Below are positions 22,517 to 30,554 of a stretch of 43,018 nucleotides of DNA, piece by piece (within the stretch, counting starts at the first letter, position 1; every line of letters starts with the position of its first letter). Location of the stretch: the NCBI RefSeq assembly GCF_027853915.1, contig NZ_JAQGLA010000070.1:1-43018 (forward strand). The letters are read 5' to 3'. The stretch is from Saccharopolyspora oryzae (GTDB lineage Bacteria; Actinomycetota; Actinomycetes; Mycobacteriales; Pseudonocardiaceae). The translations under genes were made by a program, and so were the position numbers. The notes below the pieces were generated by a model. The model was not told the origin of the DNA. It ran no database searches and worked only from the letters and a program-made list of their open reading frames with translations.

Positions 22517-25500
22517 ATGTTCCGCAAGGTTCTCGTCGCGAACCGCGGTGAGATTGCGATTCGCGCCTTCCGCGCCGCCTACGAGCTGGGTGCGGGCACC
22601 GTCGCGGTGTTCCCGCACGAAGACCGCAACTCGCTGCACCGTCTGAAAGCCGATGAGTCCTACGAGATCGGCGAACCCGGTCACCCGGTCCGCGCTTACC
22701 TCTCCGTCGAGGAGATCATCAAGGCCGCGCAGCAGGCGGGCGCCGACGCCATCTACCCCGGCTACGGATTCCTGTCCGAGAACCCCGATCTGGCCCGGGC
22801 CTGCCGGGAAGCCGGGATCACCTTCGTCGGCCCCAGCCACGAGATCCTGCAGATGACCGGCAACAAGGCGACCGCGGTCGCCGCCGCCCGCGAGGCCGGC
22901 GTACCGGTGCTGGACTCCTCGGCGCCGTCCCGCGACATCGACGAGCTGCTGGCCGCCTCCGAGGACATGACGTTCCCGGTGTTCGTCAAGGCCGTCGCCG
23001 GTGGTGGCGGGCGCGGCATGCGGCGCGTCGACCAGCCGTCGGCGCTGCGCGAAGCGCTGGAAGCGGCGATGCGCGAGGCCGAATCGGCCTTCGGCGACCC
23101 GACGGTGTTCCTGGAGCAGGCCGTCGTCAACCCGCGCCACATCGAGGTGCAGATCCTCGCCGACGCCGCGGGCAACGTGATCCACCTCTTCGAGCGGGAC
23201 TGCTCGGTGCAGCGCCGCCACCAGAAGGTCATCGAGATCGCCCCGGCGCCGAACCTCGACCCGCAGCTGCGGGAGCGGATCTGCGCCGACGCGGTCGCCT
23301 TCGCCCGCAAGATCGGCTACGTCAACGCGGGCACCGTGGAGTTCCTGGTCGACGAGCAGGGCCGCCACGTGTTCATCGAGATGAACCCGCGCATCCAGGT
23401 CGAGCACACGGTCACCGAGGAGGTCACCGACGCCGACCTGGTGCAGTCGCAGCTGCGCATCGCCGCCGGGGAGACGCTGGACGAGCTCGGCATGTCCCAG
23501 GACTCGATCCGGCTGCGCGGCGCCGCCCTGCAGTGCCGCATCACCACCGAGGACCCGGCCAACGGGTTCCGCCCGGACACCGGCATGATCAGCGCCTACC
23601 GCTCGCCGGGCGGCGCGGGCATCCGCCTGGACGGCGGCACCGCGTTCGCCGGCACCAGCGTCAGCGCGCACTTCGACTCGATGCTGGTCAAGCTCTCCTG
23701 CCGCGGCCGGGACTTCGAGACCGCGGTGGCGCGGGCGCGGCGCGCCGTCGCCGAGTTCCGCATCCGCGGCGTGTCCACGAACATCCCGTTCCTGCAGGCG
23801 GTTCTGGACGACCCGGACTTCGCGGCGGGGCGGGTCACCACCTCGTTCATCGGCGAGCGCCCGCACCTGCTGACCGCGCGGCACTCCGCCGACCGCGGCA
23901 CCCGGCTGCTCAACTACCTCGCCGACGTCACCGTCAACCGCCCCAACGGCGAGCGCCCGACCACGCCGGACCCGGTGTTCAAGCTCCCCGCCGCCGACCT
24001 GTCGGTGGAGCCGCCCGCCGGTTCCAAGCAGAAGCTGGTCGAGCTCGGGCCGGAGGGCTTCGCCCGCTGGCTGCGCGAGTCGAAGGGCGTGGGCGTCACC
24101 GACACCACGTTCCGCGATGCCCACCAGTCGCTGCTCGCGACCCGGGTGCGCACCAAGGACCTGCTCGCCGTCGCACCGCACGTGGCCCGGATGACGCCGG
24201 AGCTGCTGTCCCTGGAGTGCTGGGGCGGCGCGACCTACGACGTGGCGCTGCGGTTCCTCGCCGAGGACCCGTGGGAGCGGCTGGCCAAGCTGCGCGAAGC
24301 GGTGCCCAACATCTGCCTGCAGATGCTGCTGCGCGGCCGGAACACCGTCGGCTACACGCCTTACCCGACCGAGGTGACCGAGCACTTCGTGCAGGAGGCC
24401 ACCGACACCGGCATCGACATCTTCCGCATCTTCGACGCGCTCAACGACGTCGAGCAGATGCGCCCGGCCATCGAAGCGGTGCGGGCCACTGGGAAGTCGG
24501 TCGCCGAGGTCGCGCTGTGCTACACCGCCGACCTGTCCGACCCGAACGAGCAGCTGTACACGCTGGACTACTACCTGCGGCTGGCCGAGCAGATCGTCGA
24601 CGCCGGGGCGCACGTGCTGGCCATCAAGGACATGGCCGGTCTGCTGCGGGCACCGGCCGCGGCGAAGCTGGTATCCGCGCTGCGCTCGGAGTTCGACCTG
24701 CCGGTGCACCTGCACACCCACGACACGCCGGGCGGCCAGCTGGCCACCTACCTGGCGGCGGTGCAGGCCGGTGCGGACGCGGTGGACGCCGCGACGGCTT
24801 CGATGTCCGGCACCACCTCGCAGCCCGCGCTGTCCTCGGTGGTGGCCGCCACCGACCACACCGAGCGCGCCACCGGCCTGGACCTGCGGGCGGTGTGCGA
24901 CCTGGAGCCGTACTGGGAGTCGGTGCGCAAGATCTACCAGCCGTTCGAGGCCGGGCTGGCCTCGCCGACCGGCCGGGTCTACCGCCACGAGATCCCCGGT
25001 GGTCAGCTGTCCAACCTGCGCACCCAGGCGGTGGCGCTCGGTCTCGGCGACAAGTTCGAGGAGATCGAGGCGATGTACGCCGCGGCCGACCGGATCCTCG
25101 GCCGGCTGGTCAAGGTGACGCCGTCGTCGAAGGTGGTCGGCGACCTCGCGCTGCACCTGGTCGGCGCCGGGGTGGACCCGTCCGACTTCGAGGCCGATCC
25201 GCGCAAGTTCGACATCCCGGATTCGGTGATCGGCTTCCTGCAGGGCGAGCTCGGCGAGCCGCCGGCGGGCTGGCCGGAGCCGTTCCGCACCCGCGCCCTG
25301 GAGGGCCGCACCGCGGTCCGGCGCATCGCGGAACTGTCCGAAGAGGACCGCGCGGGGCTGGCCTCGGACCGCCGCGCCACGCTGAACCGGCTGCTGTTCG
25401 CCAAGCCCACCAAGGAGTTCACCGAGCACCGCGAGGCCTACGGCGACACTTCGCTGCTGCGCAGCAAGGACTTCTTCTACGGCCTGCGGCCGGGGGAGGA

Positions 25501-25894
25501 GTTCCCGGTCGACCTCGAGCCGGGCGTGCGGCTGCTCATCGGGCTCGAAGCGATCAGCGAGCCGGACGACCGCGGTCTGCGCACGGTGATGGCGACGCTG
25601 AACGGCCAGCTGCGGCCGATCCAGGTCCGCGACCGCTCGGTGGCGACCAACCTCCCGATCGCGGAGAAGGCGGACCGCTCGAACCCTGGTCACGTCCCGG
25701 CTCCGTTCGCCGGCGTGGTGACCCTCGCGGTCGGTGAGGGGGACGCCGTGGAGACGGGGCAGACCATCGCCACCATCGAAGCGATGAAGATGGAGGCGGC
25801 GATCACCGCTCCGACCACTGGTCAGGTCAAGCGCCTGGCCATCGGCGCCGTGCAGCAGGTCGAAGGCGGAGACCTGATCATCGAACTCGGCTGA
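22517..25894 (+). CDS. pyc: Pyruvate carboxylase
   Basis: A 1125-residue multidomain biotin enzyme that carboxylates pyruvate to oxaloacetate for anaplerosis. It has an N-terminal biotin carboxylase (FRKVLVANRGEIAIRAFRAA; KAVAGGGGRGMRRV; FIEMNPRIQVEHTVTEEVT). The central carboxyltransferase has TDTTFRDAHQSLLATRVRTKDL and the metal-site region HLHTHDTPGGQLATYLAA. The C-terminal biotinyl domain has the modified lysine in AMKMEA (Lys1091). The ATG at 22517 follows GAGGAG. It lies between recG and rsmD as in mycobacteria (pca). Confidence 0.96.
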   Translation: MFRKVLVANRGEIAIRAFRAAYELGAGTVAVFPHEDRNSLHRLKADESYEIGEPGHPVRAYLSVEEIIKAAQQAGADAIYPGYGFLSENPDLARACREAGITFVGPSHEILQMTGNKATAVAAAREAGVPVLDSSAPSRDIDELLAASEDMTFPVFVKAVAGGGGRGMRRVDQPSALREALEAAMREAESAFGDPTVFLEQAVVNPRHIEVQILADAAGNVIHLFERDCSVQRRHQKVIEIAPAPNLDPQLRERICADAVAFARKIGYVNAGTVEFLVDEQGRHVFIEMNPRIQVEHTVTEEVTDADLVQSQLRIAAGETLDELGMSQDSIRLRGAALQCRITTEDPANGFRPDTGMISAYRSPGGAGIRLDGGTAFAGTSVSAHFDSMLVKLSCRGRDFETAVARARRAVAEFRIRGVSTNIPFLQAVLDDPDFAAGRVTTSFIGERPHLLTARHSADRGTRLLNYLADVTVNRPNGERPTTPDPVFKLPAADLSVEPPAGSKQKLVELGPEGFARWLRESKGVGVTDTTFRDAHQSLLATRVRTKDLLAVAPHVARMTPELLSLECWGGATYDVALRFLAEDPWERLAKLREAVPNICLQMLLRGRNTVGYTPYPTEVTEHFVQEATDTGIDIFRIFDALNDVEQMRPAIEAVRATGKSVAEVALCYTADLSDPNEQLYTLDYYLRLAEQIVDAGAHVLAIKDMAGLLRAPAAAKLVSALRSEFDLPVHLHTHDTPGGQLATYLAAVQAGADAVDAATASMSGTTSQPALSSVVAATDHTERATGLDLRAVCDLEPYWESVRKIYQPFEAGLASPTGRVYRHEIPGGQLSNLRTQAVALGLGDKFEEIEAMYAAADRILGRLVKVTPSSKVVGDLALHLVGAGVDPSDFEADPRKFDIPDSVIGFLQGELGEPPAGWPEPFRTRALEGRTAVRRIAELSEEDRAGLASDRRATLNRLLFAKPTKEFTEHREAYGDTSLLRSKDFFYGLRPGEEFPVDLEPGVRLLIGLEAISEPDDRGLRTVMATLNGQLRPIQVRDRSVATNLPIAEKADRSNPGHVPAPFAGVVTLAVGEGDAVETGQTIATIEAMKMEAAITAPTTGQVKRLAIGAVQQVEGGDLIIELG

Positions 25895-25903
25895 GCACCA
25901 CGG

Positions 25904-25946
25904 CGAAACGCGGGCCGTCCTCCCTCGGAGGCGGCCCGCGTTTTCG
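25904..25946 (+). terminator. pyc terminator
   Basis: CGAAACGCGGGCCG (25904-25917) pairs with CGGCCCGCGTTTTCG (25932-25946). The enclosed segment forms a second CCTCC/GGAGG stem. The T-run in the right arm suits intrinsic termination. Confidence 0.8.
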
Positions 25947-26003
25947 TCGTCCCAGGAGCGGAACGGGTCTTCGATCAGCAGGTTTGCGGAGCGCCGGCGC
26001 AGA

Positions 26004-26828
26004 TCACGGTGTGGACGCGGATTCGCGGGGTGCTGCCCGCGTCGACCCGAGGGCGATCCGCGACAAGCGGCGCTGGTCGGGGATCGCACGGTCGTTCCCG
26101 TGCGGTGGGCTTTCGCCGGTGCGTCGGCACGTTCCGCCGCTGTGGTCCGAGGTGGCCATTTCAGGCAGCTGTCTGACCACCACGCTGCGGTGCAATTCTT
26201 GCCGCCACGCCCATTCGGCGACCTCCGCCCTGGTGGGCACCTCCAGCTTCGTCAGGATGTTGTGCACGTGGTTCTTCACCGTGGCCAGAGCGATGCACAA
26301 CCGCCGGGAGATCTGCTGGTTGGACAAACCCAGCTCCAGCAGCACCGCGACCTCCGCTTCGCGGCGGCTCAGACTTTCCCCCGCGCCGGCCGGCCGGAGT
26401 TCGTCGGCGAGTTCGGCCACCCGGCGGCCCAGCGCCGCTGCCACGCGCGGCGTGCAGCGCATTTCGCCTCTCGCAACGCTTTCGATCGTGCACACGAGTT
26501 CCGCGATCGAGCTGTCGCGCGTCAGATAGCCGACAGCACCCGCTTCCGCATAAGCGACGATCTCCGCTTCGCAGGCCGGCACTCCCAGGGCGACGATCCG
26601 CAGGTGGGGGTGCCTGCAGCGCAGTGCGGTCACGGTGCCAGGGCCATCGCACGTGTTGGTGACGTCGAGCAGGAGGACGCTGCCGGATCGTCCGGTTGCG
26701 GTCGCGTCCAGCTCTTCAGGGCGGGCGAGGGCCGTGATGGCGTCGATCCGGGGCCCGGCGCAGCGCAACGCGAGCGCCAGGCCTTCGCGGTGGAACCGGG
26801 TGTCGGCCACGATGATGAGATTGATCAT
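26004..26828 (-). CDS. LuxR/NarL-type response regulator with degenerate receiver
   Basis: A 274-residue regulator. The receiver domain keeps the phospho-acceptor Asp55 (VLLLDVTNT). The acidic pair is reduced to Ala8-Asp9, the switch Ser/Thr position looks like Gly82 (VALGVPA), and the usual Lys is Arg104 (GYLTRDSS). The LuxR helix-turn-helix (LSRREAEVAVLLELGLSNQQISRRL, VKNHVHNILTKLEV) is intact. A tail of about 50 residues rich in Ser, Arg and Pro follows. The ATG at 26828 has GGGGAG upstream. No histidine kinase gene is nearby. Phosphorylation-independent action is inferred. It may be co-transcribed with the upstream membrane-protein gene (121 bp gap). Confidence 0.82.
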   Translation of the reverse strand: MINLIIVADTRFHREGLALALRCAGPRIDAITALARPEELDATATGRSGSVLLLDVTNTCDGPGTVTALRCRHPHLRIVALGVPACEAEIVAYAEAGAVGYLTRDSSIAELVCTIESVARGEMRCTPRVAAALGRRVAELADELRPAGAGESLSRREAEVAVLLELGLSNQQISRRLCIALATVKNHVHNILTKLEVPTRAEVAEWAWRQELHRSVVVRQLPEMATSDHSGGTCRRTGESPPHGNDRAIPDQRRLSRIALGSTRAAPRESASTP

Positions 26829-26949
26829 GGTGTGCTCCCCCAGGACCGGGAACGGCGTGCGCATCCCGTCCGCCGAAGGGCAATGCGGACACACCAGACA
26901 CCCTACGAGGGTTGTCCGCGGTGCACATGAGCCTTCGTGCCCGATGGTT

Positions 26950-28095
26950 TTACTGCCCTTGCTGTGGAGACGGATTTCCGCTGTGCGGAGGGTCGGCGTG
27001 AGGACTCCCCGGGCCGGGCAGGGCTTGCATCACGGCTGTACCGCGCTCATCGACGAACCTGGTGAACAGCTGCTGCGCGGCGCCGAAGACGATCGCCCAC
27101 GCGACGATCTGGCCCGGGGTGTCGAGGCTCGTGAGCCCAGGTACGAACTGCCCGCGCATCAGGAGCAGGCCGAGCACGGCGGTCAGCGCGCCGGTGGGCA
27201 GCTTGAGCAGGGCGAGCGCGATAGGCACGTTGTAGGCCGTGGCGGCACCCTGCATCTGGCGCATCGTGGCGGCTGCCGTGATGGCTGCCGCGAACAGGCC
27301 GGCAGCTTCGACCACCGGGTAGTCCCACGTGCTCGGCTCGCCGTTGGAGCCCGGCGAACCGCTGGTGGGGCACACCTGCACGACCGGGCCGGACGGTATT
27401 GCCGGTTGGCCTGGGGTCGGCATCTTCGGGTAGGAGGGGAAGCACAACGAGACCTTCGCTTCCGGGTGGACGACGAACGCTATCAGCACAGCGCTTATCA
27501 AAAGCCCCCACGTCCAGATGATGACGATCCGAACGAAGCTCCGCACTCTGATGATCTCGCGCATTCGGATCTCGTAGACCGCGTCGAGGGCGTCGACGAT
27601 GGTTTGCCTGCCCTTTTCGACCTTGCTGAGATCGTCGCGCTCCTGCATTGTTCTCTCGAAATCGATCCGCCGTTCGTCGATCTTGATCAGGTGTGATCTG
27701 ACCAGCGCGGCCAGCTCCGGCAACCTGGCCTTGAGCTCCTCCGCTTTCAGCGCTTTCACGAGAAGGACGTGCGCTTTGTTCGTGTTCGCCAGCGCATTGT
27801 CCATTGCGCTGAATCGCGGCGAAATCAACGGCAGCAGCCACCACCGCAACCGGGCGCCCTTGATCGCTTTCTCGGCTTTGTCGATGAGGGATTCGGCGGT
27901 ATCGCAGAACTTTGCGCTGCACTGCGCGCCATCCTGTTCTCTCGCGCACTCCAGAAGCGGTTTCAGCTCCTGGATGCGGGCTAGCGTTCGCTGGCCCCAC
28001 GGCCACCACCGCCAAGGCTCGCGGAACCGCCACAGCCGAACTCTGGGCCACAACCGTTCGAGGAACGTTCTGCCGTTGTCGGGCGAGGTGTTCAC
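26950..28095 (-). CDS. Four-helix membrane protein of unknown function
   Basis: I do not recognise a named family. The 381-residue protein starts at a GTG (28095) after GGAGGA. A Trp/Arg-rich N-terminus (about 16-34) is followed by a long helical, probably coiled-coil cytoplasmic part (about 35-185). A first membrane helix lies at about 186-210, then an outside loop with cysteines and Pro-rich sequence (211-258). Three further helices lie at about 260-280, 293-313 and 328-345. The last contains the motif FGAAQQLFTRFVDERG, which precedes a Pro-rich tail. It diverges from the LysM/protease genes, and its codon choice looks less GC-biased than the core genes, hinting at accessory origin. Confidence 0.7.
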   Translation of the reverse strand: MNTSPDNGRTFLERLWPRVRLWRFREPWRWWPWGQRTLARIQELKPLLECAREQDGAQCSAKFCDTAESLIDKAEKAIKGARLRWWLLPLISPRFSAMDNALANTNKAHVLLVKALKAEELKARLPELAALVRSHLIKIDERRIDFERTMQERDDLSKVEKGRQTIVDALDAVYEIRMREIIRVRSFVRIVIIWTWGLLISAVLIAFVVHPEAKVSLCFPSYPKMPTPGQPAIPSGPVVQVCPTSGSPGSNGEPSTWDYPVVEAAGLFAAAITAAATMRQMQGAATAYNVPIALALLKLPTGALTAVLGLLLMRGQFVPGLTSLDTPGQIVAWAIVFGAAQQLFTRFVDERGTAVMQALPGPGSPHADPPHSGNPSPQQGQ

Positions 28096-28373
28096 GACGG
28101 ATCCTCCGTCCCGAGGCGAACCCGGCCTCATCCTCCGGGCGCGCGGCGCCGCGGCGCAACGGCGGAGCAGGTTCAACCGGGGTTCAGCGGGGACCACGCG
28201 CGATGCGATGCCGGTGCGAATCGCCGAACGGGGCAAGGCGATCCGCCGGTCCGGAGACGGCCGTGAACCTTCGATGGAACCGGGGGTTCATTGCTCGACC
28301 GGACGGCGGCGCGCCCTACTGGGGTAGTGCGCGACGTGGGGTGCGCACCTGGGAGTTCGGCGAGGGGAAAACG
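28096..28373. promoter_or_regulatory. Divergent intergenic region with repeated GGTTCA motifs
   Basis: GGTTCA occurs as a tandem direct repeat with an 11-bp period (28170-28175, 28181-28186). It occurs again as an inverted pair TGAACC/GGTTCA (28264-28269, 28285-28290). Four copies in 120 bp between divergent genes suggest binding sites for a shared regulator, possibly the LuxR-type protein. No clear promoter hexamers were found. Confidence 0.35.
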
Positions 28374-28685
28374 ATGACCGACTGCAACACCTACCAAGTT
28401 CAGCAGGGCGACACCCTGTCCCAGATCGGAGAATGGTTCCACGTGTCGTGGCCGGACCTGGCGCGGATCAACAACATCCAGGACGCCAACCGCATCTATC
28501 CCGGGCAGGTCCTCCGGCTGGCGAGTTCGCAGAACGTGTGCAACGCGTACACCGTCCAGTACGGGGACACGCTCTCGCAGATCGGTGAGAGATTCGGCGT
28601 CGACTGGCACCAGCTCGCCCACTACAACCACATCGCCAATCCTGACCGCATACTCAGCGGGCAGACCATCTGCATTCCCGGATGA
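28374..28685 (+). CDS. Tandem LysM-domain protein without signal peptide
   Basis: A 103-residue protein made of two LysM domains: about 6-49 (TYQVQQGDTLSQIGEWFHVSW) and 58-101 (AYTVQYGDTLSQIGERFGVDW). Three Cys are spaced between and around them. LysM binds N-acetylglucosamine in peptidoglycan or chitin. No signal peptide or membrane helix is present, so export, if any, must use another route or another partner. The ATG at 28374 follows GAGGGG. A papain-like protease gene follows after 15 bp, which suggests an operon. Confidence 0.88.
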   Translation: MTDCNTYQVQQGDTLSQIGEWFHVSWPDLARINNIQDANRIYPGQVLRLASSQNVCNAYTVQYGDTLSQIGERFGVDWHQLAHYNHIANPDRILSGQTICIPG

Positions 28686-28700
28686 GATCAGGAGTTTTTC

Positions 28701-29510
28701 ATGGTGAAGGAAAAGCCCAGGAAGATCGCCGGTTATGGTTGGTCGCCGGATCTTCCGGATGCTCGCGACTTCCTCTACGCGGCACCTCGCGTGGCATTGG
28801 TTAGCTTGCCCTCCAGCGTCGATCTCCGAAATGGTTTGCCGCAGCCCTACGACCAGGGGCGGATCGGCAGCTGCACCGCGAACGCCATAGCGGGAGCCAT
28901 CCAGTTCGACCTGGAAAAGCAGCAGTCGCAGGATTTCCTGCCGTCCAGGTTGTTCATCTACTACAACGAGCGGGCGATGGAAGGTCATGTGCCCGTGGAT
29001 TCGGGGGCTCAAATCCGCGATGGGATCAAGAGCGTGGCGAAGCTGGGCGTGTGCCCCGAAACGGAATGGCCCTACGACGACACGCCCGCCGGGCCCGACG
29101 GGCTGTTCCCGCCCGGTGCGCGAGAAGCCGAGGCGCCGTCGGACGGGTGCTACAAGGATGCCCTGCAGAACAGGGTCACGTCCTACCAGCGCGTAACTCG
29201 GGACCTCGACCAGTTCCGGGGCTGCCTCGCCACGGGATATCCGTTCGTGTTCGGGTTCACCGTGTACGAGAGCTTCGAGAGCCAGGAGGTCGCGAAGACC
29301 GGCGTCGTGCCGATGCCGAGCCCGCAAGAGCAGATCATGGGAGGGCACGCGGTCGTGGCCGTCGGCTACGACGATGCCCAGCAGAGCTTCCTCTGCCGCA
29401 ACTCCTGGGGTGCCGACTGGGGGCAGAAGGGTTATTTCGCGCTCCCGTACCCGTACCTGACGGAAAGAGCCCTGTCCTCGGACTTCTGGACGATCCGCTT
29501 CGTGACCTGA
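28701..29510 (+). CDS. Papain-like C1 family cysteine peptidase
   Basis: A 269-residue peptidase with the full papain catalytic set: Gln52 and Cys58 in YDQGRIGSCTANAIAG, His216 in GGHAVVAVGYDD and Asn234 in CRNSWGADWGQKGYF. The N-terminus (YGWSPDLPDARDFLY) is typical of bacterial C1 peptidases and is not a propeptide of eukaryotic type. No signal peptide is seen. The ATG at 28701 has AGGAG upstream. The adjacent LysM gene suggests a target at a glycan-containing surface, but substrate and location are unknown. Confidence 0.88.
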   Translation: MVKEKPRKIAGYGWSPDLPDARDFLYAAPRVALVSLPSSVDLRNGLPQPYDQGRIGSCTANAIAGAIQFDLEKQQSQDFLPSRLFIYYNERAMEGHVPVDSGAQIRDGIKSVAKLGVCPETEWPYDDTPAGPDGLFPPGAREAEAPSDGCYKDALQNRVTSYQRVTRDLDQFRGCLATGYPFVFGFTVYESFESQEVAKTGVVPMPSPQEQIMGGHAVVAVGYDDAQQSFLCRNSWGADWGQKGYFALPYPYLTERALSSDFWTIRFVT

Positions 29511-29611
29511 CTTTCCGGGGCGGCCCGCGTTCCGCTGTTCGGCCCCTTCAACGCCGGTGACCGGGCGTGCCAGGATGTGGTCGCCCGGTGATCGCCGAAG
29601 GGGAGTGCGCG

Positions 29612-30439
29612 ATGGCTGACGACGTCTCGTTGAGCTGGGTTCCGCCGGAGGTGGACACCGCGAAGTCCAGCCCGGCCCGGGTCTACGACTACGGACTCGG
29701 CGGTTCGCACAACTTCGAGGTCGACCGCGCGGTCCTGGACAAGATCAAGGAGATCGTGCCGAGCACGCCCCAGCCGGCCCAGGACAACCGGGCCTTCCTG
29801 CGCCGCGCGGTCCGGTTCTGCCAGGAGCAGGGCATCAGGCAGTTCCTCGACCTCGGATCGGGCGTGCCGACGGTGGGCAACGTGCACGAGATCGCGCAGC
29901 AGACCGATCCCGGCGCGCGCGTGGTCTACGTCGACATCGATCCGATCGCGGTCGCCCACTCCCGGCGGATCCTGGCGGGCAACGGCAACGCCGTCGTGCT
30001 GCACGCGGACATGCGCCGCCCCGACGAGGTCCTCGGCGCCCCGGAAACCCGGCGGTTGCTGGACTTCGACGAGCCGATCGCGGTGCTGATGGTGGCCATG
30101 GCGCACTACCTGGCCGACGAGGACGACCCGGTGGGCATCCTGAACCGCTACCGGGCGGTCCAGCGCCCCGGCTCCTACCTGGTGTTCTCGCACATGACGG
30201 ACGAAGACCACCCGGAGGACATGCGCCGCGCGGTGGAGATCTTCAACGCGGACACCACGGAGCCCATGATCCTGCGCAGCCGCGCGGAGATCGAGCACCT
30301 GCTCGAGGGTTACGACCTCGTCGAGCCGGGCCTGGTCTACCCGTCCCAGTGGCGCTCCGACGGCCCGCTCCCAGCAGACCACGACCCGTCCCGCTCGGCC
30401 TTCTTCGCCGCAGTCGGCAGCCCGCACCCACCGGCCTGA
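29612..30439 (+). CDS. SAM-dependent methyltransferase, DUF574 family
   Basis: A 275-residue methyltransferase of the actinobacterial DUF574 (Methyltransf_19) group. It opens with AKSSPARVYDYGLGGSHNFEVDR, the signature N-terminus. The SAM-binding glycine motif is QFLDLGSGVPTVGNVHEIA, followed by VVYVDIDPIAVAHSR, and HMTDEDHPEDMRR follows the core. Such genes occur in many paralogues in actinomycetes and their substrates are unknown. The ATG at 29612 follows GGGGAG. It is 101 bp after the protease gene, so it may or may not share its transcript. Confidence 0.88.
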   Translation: MADDVSLSWVPPEVDTAKSSPARVYDYGLGGSHNFEVDRAVLDKIKEIVPSTPQPAQDNRAFLRRAVRFCQEQGIRQFLDLGSGVPTVGNVHEIAQQTDPGARVVYVDIDPIAVAHSRRILAGNGNAVVLHADMRRPDEVLGAPETRRLLDFDEPIAVLMVAMAHYLADEDDPVGILNRYRAVQRPGSYLVFSHMTDEDHPEDMRRAVEIFNADTTEPMILRSRAEIEHLLEGYDLVEPGLVYPSQWRSDGPLPADHDPSRSAFFAAVGSPHPPA

Positions 30440-30507
30440 TCCGCCCCTCAGGCGTGGAAGGGGTTCTCCACCAAGAGATTCCCGAAGCGCACATGGCAGC
30501 AGAAGAT

Positions 30508-30547
30508 CGAAGAGCGCCCTCCGCCGGGTGGTGGAAGGCGCTCTTCG
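30508..30547. terminator. Bidirectional terminator between methyltransferase and helicase genes
   Basis: CGAAGAGCGCC (30508-30518) pairs exactly with GGCGCTCTTCG (30537-30547). Further CC/GG pairs extend inside the 18-base loop. It stands between convergent genes. Confidence 0.7.
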
Positions 30548-30554
30548 CGGGGTG

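Noticed and set aside
19544..26089. A reverse-strand open frame of about 2180 codons.
   Set aside because: It lies antisense to recG and pyc, has no family resemblance, and arises from third-position GC bias; the real genes on the plus strand have full catalytic motifs.
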